Origin: Asaia sp. W19
GTDB lineage: Bacteria; Pseudomonadota; Alphaproteobacteria; Acetobacterales; Acetobacteraceae
DNA length: 64,000 bases
NCBI RefSeq assembly: GCF_003994335.1
Contig: NZ_PNQZ01000067.1
Location: 1-64,000, forward strand
Reading direction: 5' to 3'
Below are positions 61,913 through 64,000 of the stretch, piece after piece (within the stretch, counting starts at the first letter, position 1; every line of letters starts with the position of its first letter). The translations under genes were made by a program, and so were the position numbers. The notes beneath the pieces are model-generated. The model searched no databases. It was not told the DNA's origin and saw only the letters and a list, made by a program, of their open reading frames with translations.

Positions 61913-63523
61913 ATGGCACAGCAAGAATACGATGCGGATGTCATCGTGGTGGGATCGGGCGTCATCGGGAGCCTCGCCGCGCATCACCTCGCTCGCAATG
62001 GCAAGTCGGTCATCATTCTCGAGGCGGGCACACATGTGCCGCGATGGAAGATTCTCGACAGTTTCCGTGAGTGCGGCAATGTCAGCACCGATGCGGGCAA
62101 TCGTAACCAGCCATATCCCAACGAACCCTGGGCACCGAGTTCCTTCGTGCCGGACTACATTACCAATCATGGGCCTATCGATTATGTGCCCGGCATGCTG
62201 CGCATGGTGGGAGGCACCACCTGGCATTGGGGCGGCGCGTGCTGGCGTCTGCTCCCCAATGATTTTCGTCTGAAAACGCTTTACGGCGTGGGGCGTGACT
62301 GGCCCATCGCCTATGAGGATCTGGAGCCGTATTATCACCAGGCCGAGATCGAGATGGGGGTATCGGGTGATGATGCCGCCGATTACAGCGGCAAGGGCGG
62401 TGCCCCTTATCCTCCTCGTCAGGCGCCTTATCCTGTCAGGCCGCAGGCTCTTGGATATTTCAGCCAGCGCTTTCGTGACCGGGTGGCGATCGGGGGATAT
62501 CCGTTCACCTATCAGCCCAATGGGCGCGCCACCGATCCCTATGAGGATCGGCCTGCCTGCGTAGGGAACAATAATTGCTCGCCCATCTGCCCCATCGGTG
62601 CGCAATACAGCGGCGACCGGCATGTGACAAAGGCCGAACGTGCCGGGGCGAAGCTGATCAGCGATGCGACGGTCTATCGCCTCGAAAAGACCCCGGATGG
62701 CCGGCGTATCGCCGCGGTGCATTATTACACGCCCCAGAAACGTTCCATTCGCCTGACCGCGCGCATGGTTCTGGTTGCGGCCCATGCGCTCGAGACGCCA
62801 CGCCTCATGCTGCTATCCGATGTGGGGAATTCGTCCGGCATGGTCGGCCGCAATCTCATGGACCATAACGCCTTTTCCCTCGCCATGATTGCAGATGAGC
62901 CTATGTGGTCGGGGCGCGGCCCTGTGCAACAGGGCGATGTGCTCAAATGGCGCGATGGCGATTTTCGCAGCAGGCACGGATGCATCCGCCATGAGGTCGG
63001 CAATTTCGTCGGGAATGTCCAGATCACGGAAAGGCTCATCTCACAGGGGATCATCGGTCCGGAACTGGATGCGAAAATCCGGCATATGGCTGCGCGCTGG
63101 GTCTTCATGGATTCGAATATCGAAATGCTGCCCGAGCCTACGAACCGGATGAGCCTGAGCGCGACCAAACGGGACTTCTATGGTCTGCCGCTCATGGATA
63201 TCCATTACGATGTGAATGATTATGCCCGCGCTGCCGGGGCAGTGATCAAGGAGGATTACGCAAACTTCCTGCGCCTGCTGGGCGGGGAGATTTTCGATCA
63301 GAATCTGACAATCTGGGAAAATCGCGATCACCCCATGGGGACCGTCATCATGGGTAGCGATCCGCGCGACTCCGTGGTGACCCATGAGGGGCGCAGTCAT
63401 GACCACGATAATCTCTTCATTGCGACGACAGGACTCATGCCCGCCGCTTCGGTCGTTAATCCGACCCTGACGGGCTGTGCGCTGTCCCTCCGTTCGGCCG
63501 CTATCATGCTGAAGGAGATCTGA
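61913..63523 (+). CDS. FAD sugar/polyol dehydrogenase large subunit (GMC family)
   Basis: A 536-residue glucose-methanol-choline oxidoreductase that oxidises a sugar, polyol or aldonate at the periplasmic side. FAD is bound at VIVVGSGVIGSLAAHHLA (residues 10-27). MLRMVGGTTWHWGGACWR is a typical GMC segment. Cys216, Cys222 and Cys226 (C-x5-C-x3-C in CVGNNNCSPICPIG) form the cluster motif known from fructose and FAD-glucose dehydrogenases. The active-site His is in ENRDHPMGTVIMG and the Asn in VVNPTLTGCAL. It has no own signal peptide and would leave with the small subunit. It starts eight bases after that gene. Confidence 0.93.
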   Translation: MAQQEYDADVIVVGSGVIGSLAAHHLARNGKSVIILEAGTHVPRWKILDSFRECGNVSTDAGNRNQPYPNEPWAPSSFVPDYITNHGPIDYVPGMLRMVGGTTWHWGGACWRLLPNDFRLKTLYGVGRDWPIAYEDLEPYYHQAEIEMGVSGDDAADYSGKGGAPYPPRQAPYPVRPQALGYFSQRFRDRVAIGGYPFTYQPNGRATDPYEDRPACVGNNNCSPICPIGAQYSGDRHVTKAERAGAKLISDATVYRLEKTPDGRRIAAVHYYTPQKRSIRLTARMVLVAAHALETPRLMLLSDVGNSSGMVGRNLMDHNAFSLAMIADEPMWSGRGPVQQGDVLKWRDGDFRSRHGCIRHEVGNFVGNVQITERLISQGIIGPELDAKIRHMAARWVFMDSNIEMLPEPTNRMSLSATKRDFYGLPLMDIHYDVNDYARAAGAVIKEDYANFLRLLGGEIFDQNLTIWENRDHPMGTVIMGSDPRDSVVTHEGRSHDHDNLFIATTGLMPAASVVNPTLTGCALSLRSAAIMLKEI

Positions 63524-63526
63524 GTC

Positions 63527-64000
63527 ATGGCGTCTCTCCGCTTTGCACCATCCCGCCTTATTTCTCCTCTCACCAATATTTTTCGTCTGGGTCTGGGTCT
63601 GGTCGGCCTCGTCGCGTTCCCTACTCCGGCACAGGCCGATGATCGCGCTGTGCTCGACCGGGGGGCCTATCTCGCCCGCGCTGCCGATTGCGTGGCCTGC
63701 CACACGAAGCCCGGCGGCGCCCCCTTCGCGGGTGGCTATGGCATCCAGTCTCCCATGGGGGTGATCTATTCGAGCAATATCACGCCCTCCCTGACGCATG
63801 GTATCGGCGGCTGGTCCGAGGCGGCCTTCTCCCGCGCCTTGCGCGAGGGCGTTTCGGTCAGTGGCAGGCGTCTTTATCCGGCGATGCCTTATGATTCCTA
63901 TGCTGGCATGACCGATGCGGATATCCACGCTCTTTATGTCTATCTGGGCAGTGCGGTTGCACCGGTCGAGACATCCGGGGGGCCGGTCACCGCGCTACGC
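63527..64000 (+). CDS. Dehydrogenase cytochrome c subunit, 3' end outside window
   Basis: The first 158 residues of the multi-heme cytochrome c subunit that passes electrons from the large subunit to ubiquinone. A signal peptide (LGLGLVGLVAFPTPAQA) precedes the first heme motif CVACH at residues 55-59, and an axial Met is expected in LYPAMPYDSYAGM. Two further heme motifs would be expected downstream, outside the window. AAGGAG lies ten bases before the ATG, three bases after the large subunit stop. Family members are anchored in the inner membrane by a C-terminal helix. Confidence 0.92.
   Translation, partial: MASLRFAPSRLISPLTNIFRLGLGLVGLVAFPTPAQADDRAVLDRGAYLARAADCVACHTKPGGAPFAGGYGIQSPMGVIYSSNITPSLTHGIGGWSEAAFSRALREGVSVSGRRLYPAMPYDSYAGMTDADIHALYVYLGSAVAPVETSGGPVTALR

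Overview
The window looks like chromosomal DNA of an acetic acid bacterium (Acetobacteraceae, Alphaproteobacteria). The main pointer is a periplasmic FAD sugar/polyol dehydrogenase with a Tat-exported small subunit, a GMC large subunit carrying a C-x5-C-x3-C cluster motif, and a membrane cytochrome c (61.3-64.0 kb). Polyol and inositol catabolism, three large TonB receptors, an IS427-type transposase and GC-rich coding sequence fit this. I cannot fix the genus from the sequence alone.

Layout. 0-5.5 kb: tail of an IS5-family transposase, an SDR dehydrogenase, a DUF2867-like protein, a 761-aa surface-type protein (autotransporter-like GG repeats plus a Hint domain), an ExoX-like exonuclease and a 52-aa protein. 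5.5-9.8 kb: the queE-queC-queD preQ0 operon, a retropepsin-like lipoprotein, a class II cyclic-nucleotide phosphodiesterase and a tiny membrane protein. 10-13.2 kb: a Wzm/Wzt-type ABC exporter pair, tRNA-Asp and a secreted PI-PLC-like phospholipase. 13.4-20.6 kb: a TonB receptor divergent from the phospholipase, a methyltransferase, an unknown protein after an AT-rich spacer, a GNAT enzyme, and a benzoylformate-decarboxylase-like ThDP enzyme divergent from an Lrp regulator. 21-25.9 kb: a polyol module (SDR, transketolase, RbtT/DalT-type permease). 26.2-29.3 kb: a 1031-aa TonB receptor.

29.5-40.9 kb is the most unusual part. One strand carries LysR, a fused binding-protein/permease, an ABC ATPase, a TonB receptor, a TIM-barrel epimerase, an isopenicillin-N-synthase-like Fe(II) oxygenase and a class II aldolase. 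The opposite strand carries a dimethylargininase-like hydrolase, a D-2-hydroxyacid dehydrogenase and a GT25 glycosyltransferase. It reads as outer- and inner-membrane uptake plus degradation of one compound, perhaps amino-acid-like or guanidino-containing; I know of no described system with this composition.

41-54.6 kb: a chemoreceptor, then an RpiR regulator divergent from a nine-gene myo-inositol operon (iolC with a fused aldolase domain, iolD, iolE, iolB, iolG, a sugar-porter permease, a second Gfo/Idh/MocA dehydrogenase, a tautomerase and an IolI-like isomerase). Three GGAA-N6-TTCC-type dyads lie between them and are good RpiR operator candidates. 54.9-64 kb: an ECF sigma / membrane anti-sigma / periplasmic metal-sensor triad, a catalase, an exported tyrosine-phosphatase-like protein, a LacI regulator, and the three-subunit dehydrogenase cut by the window edge.

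The large overlapping frames opposite real genes were judged to be shadows of GC-rich codon use. Start sites were chosen from Shine-Dalgarno quality and family N-termini, so several differ from the longest possible frame.
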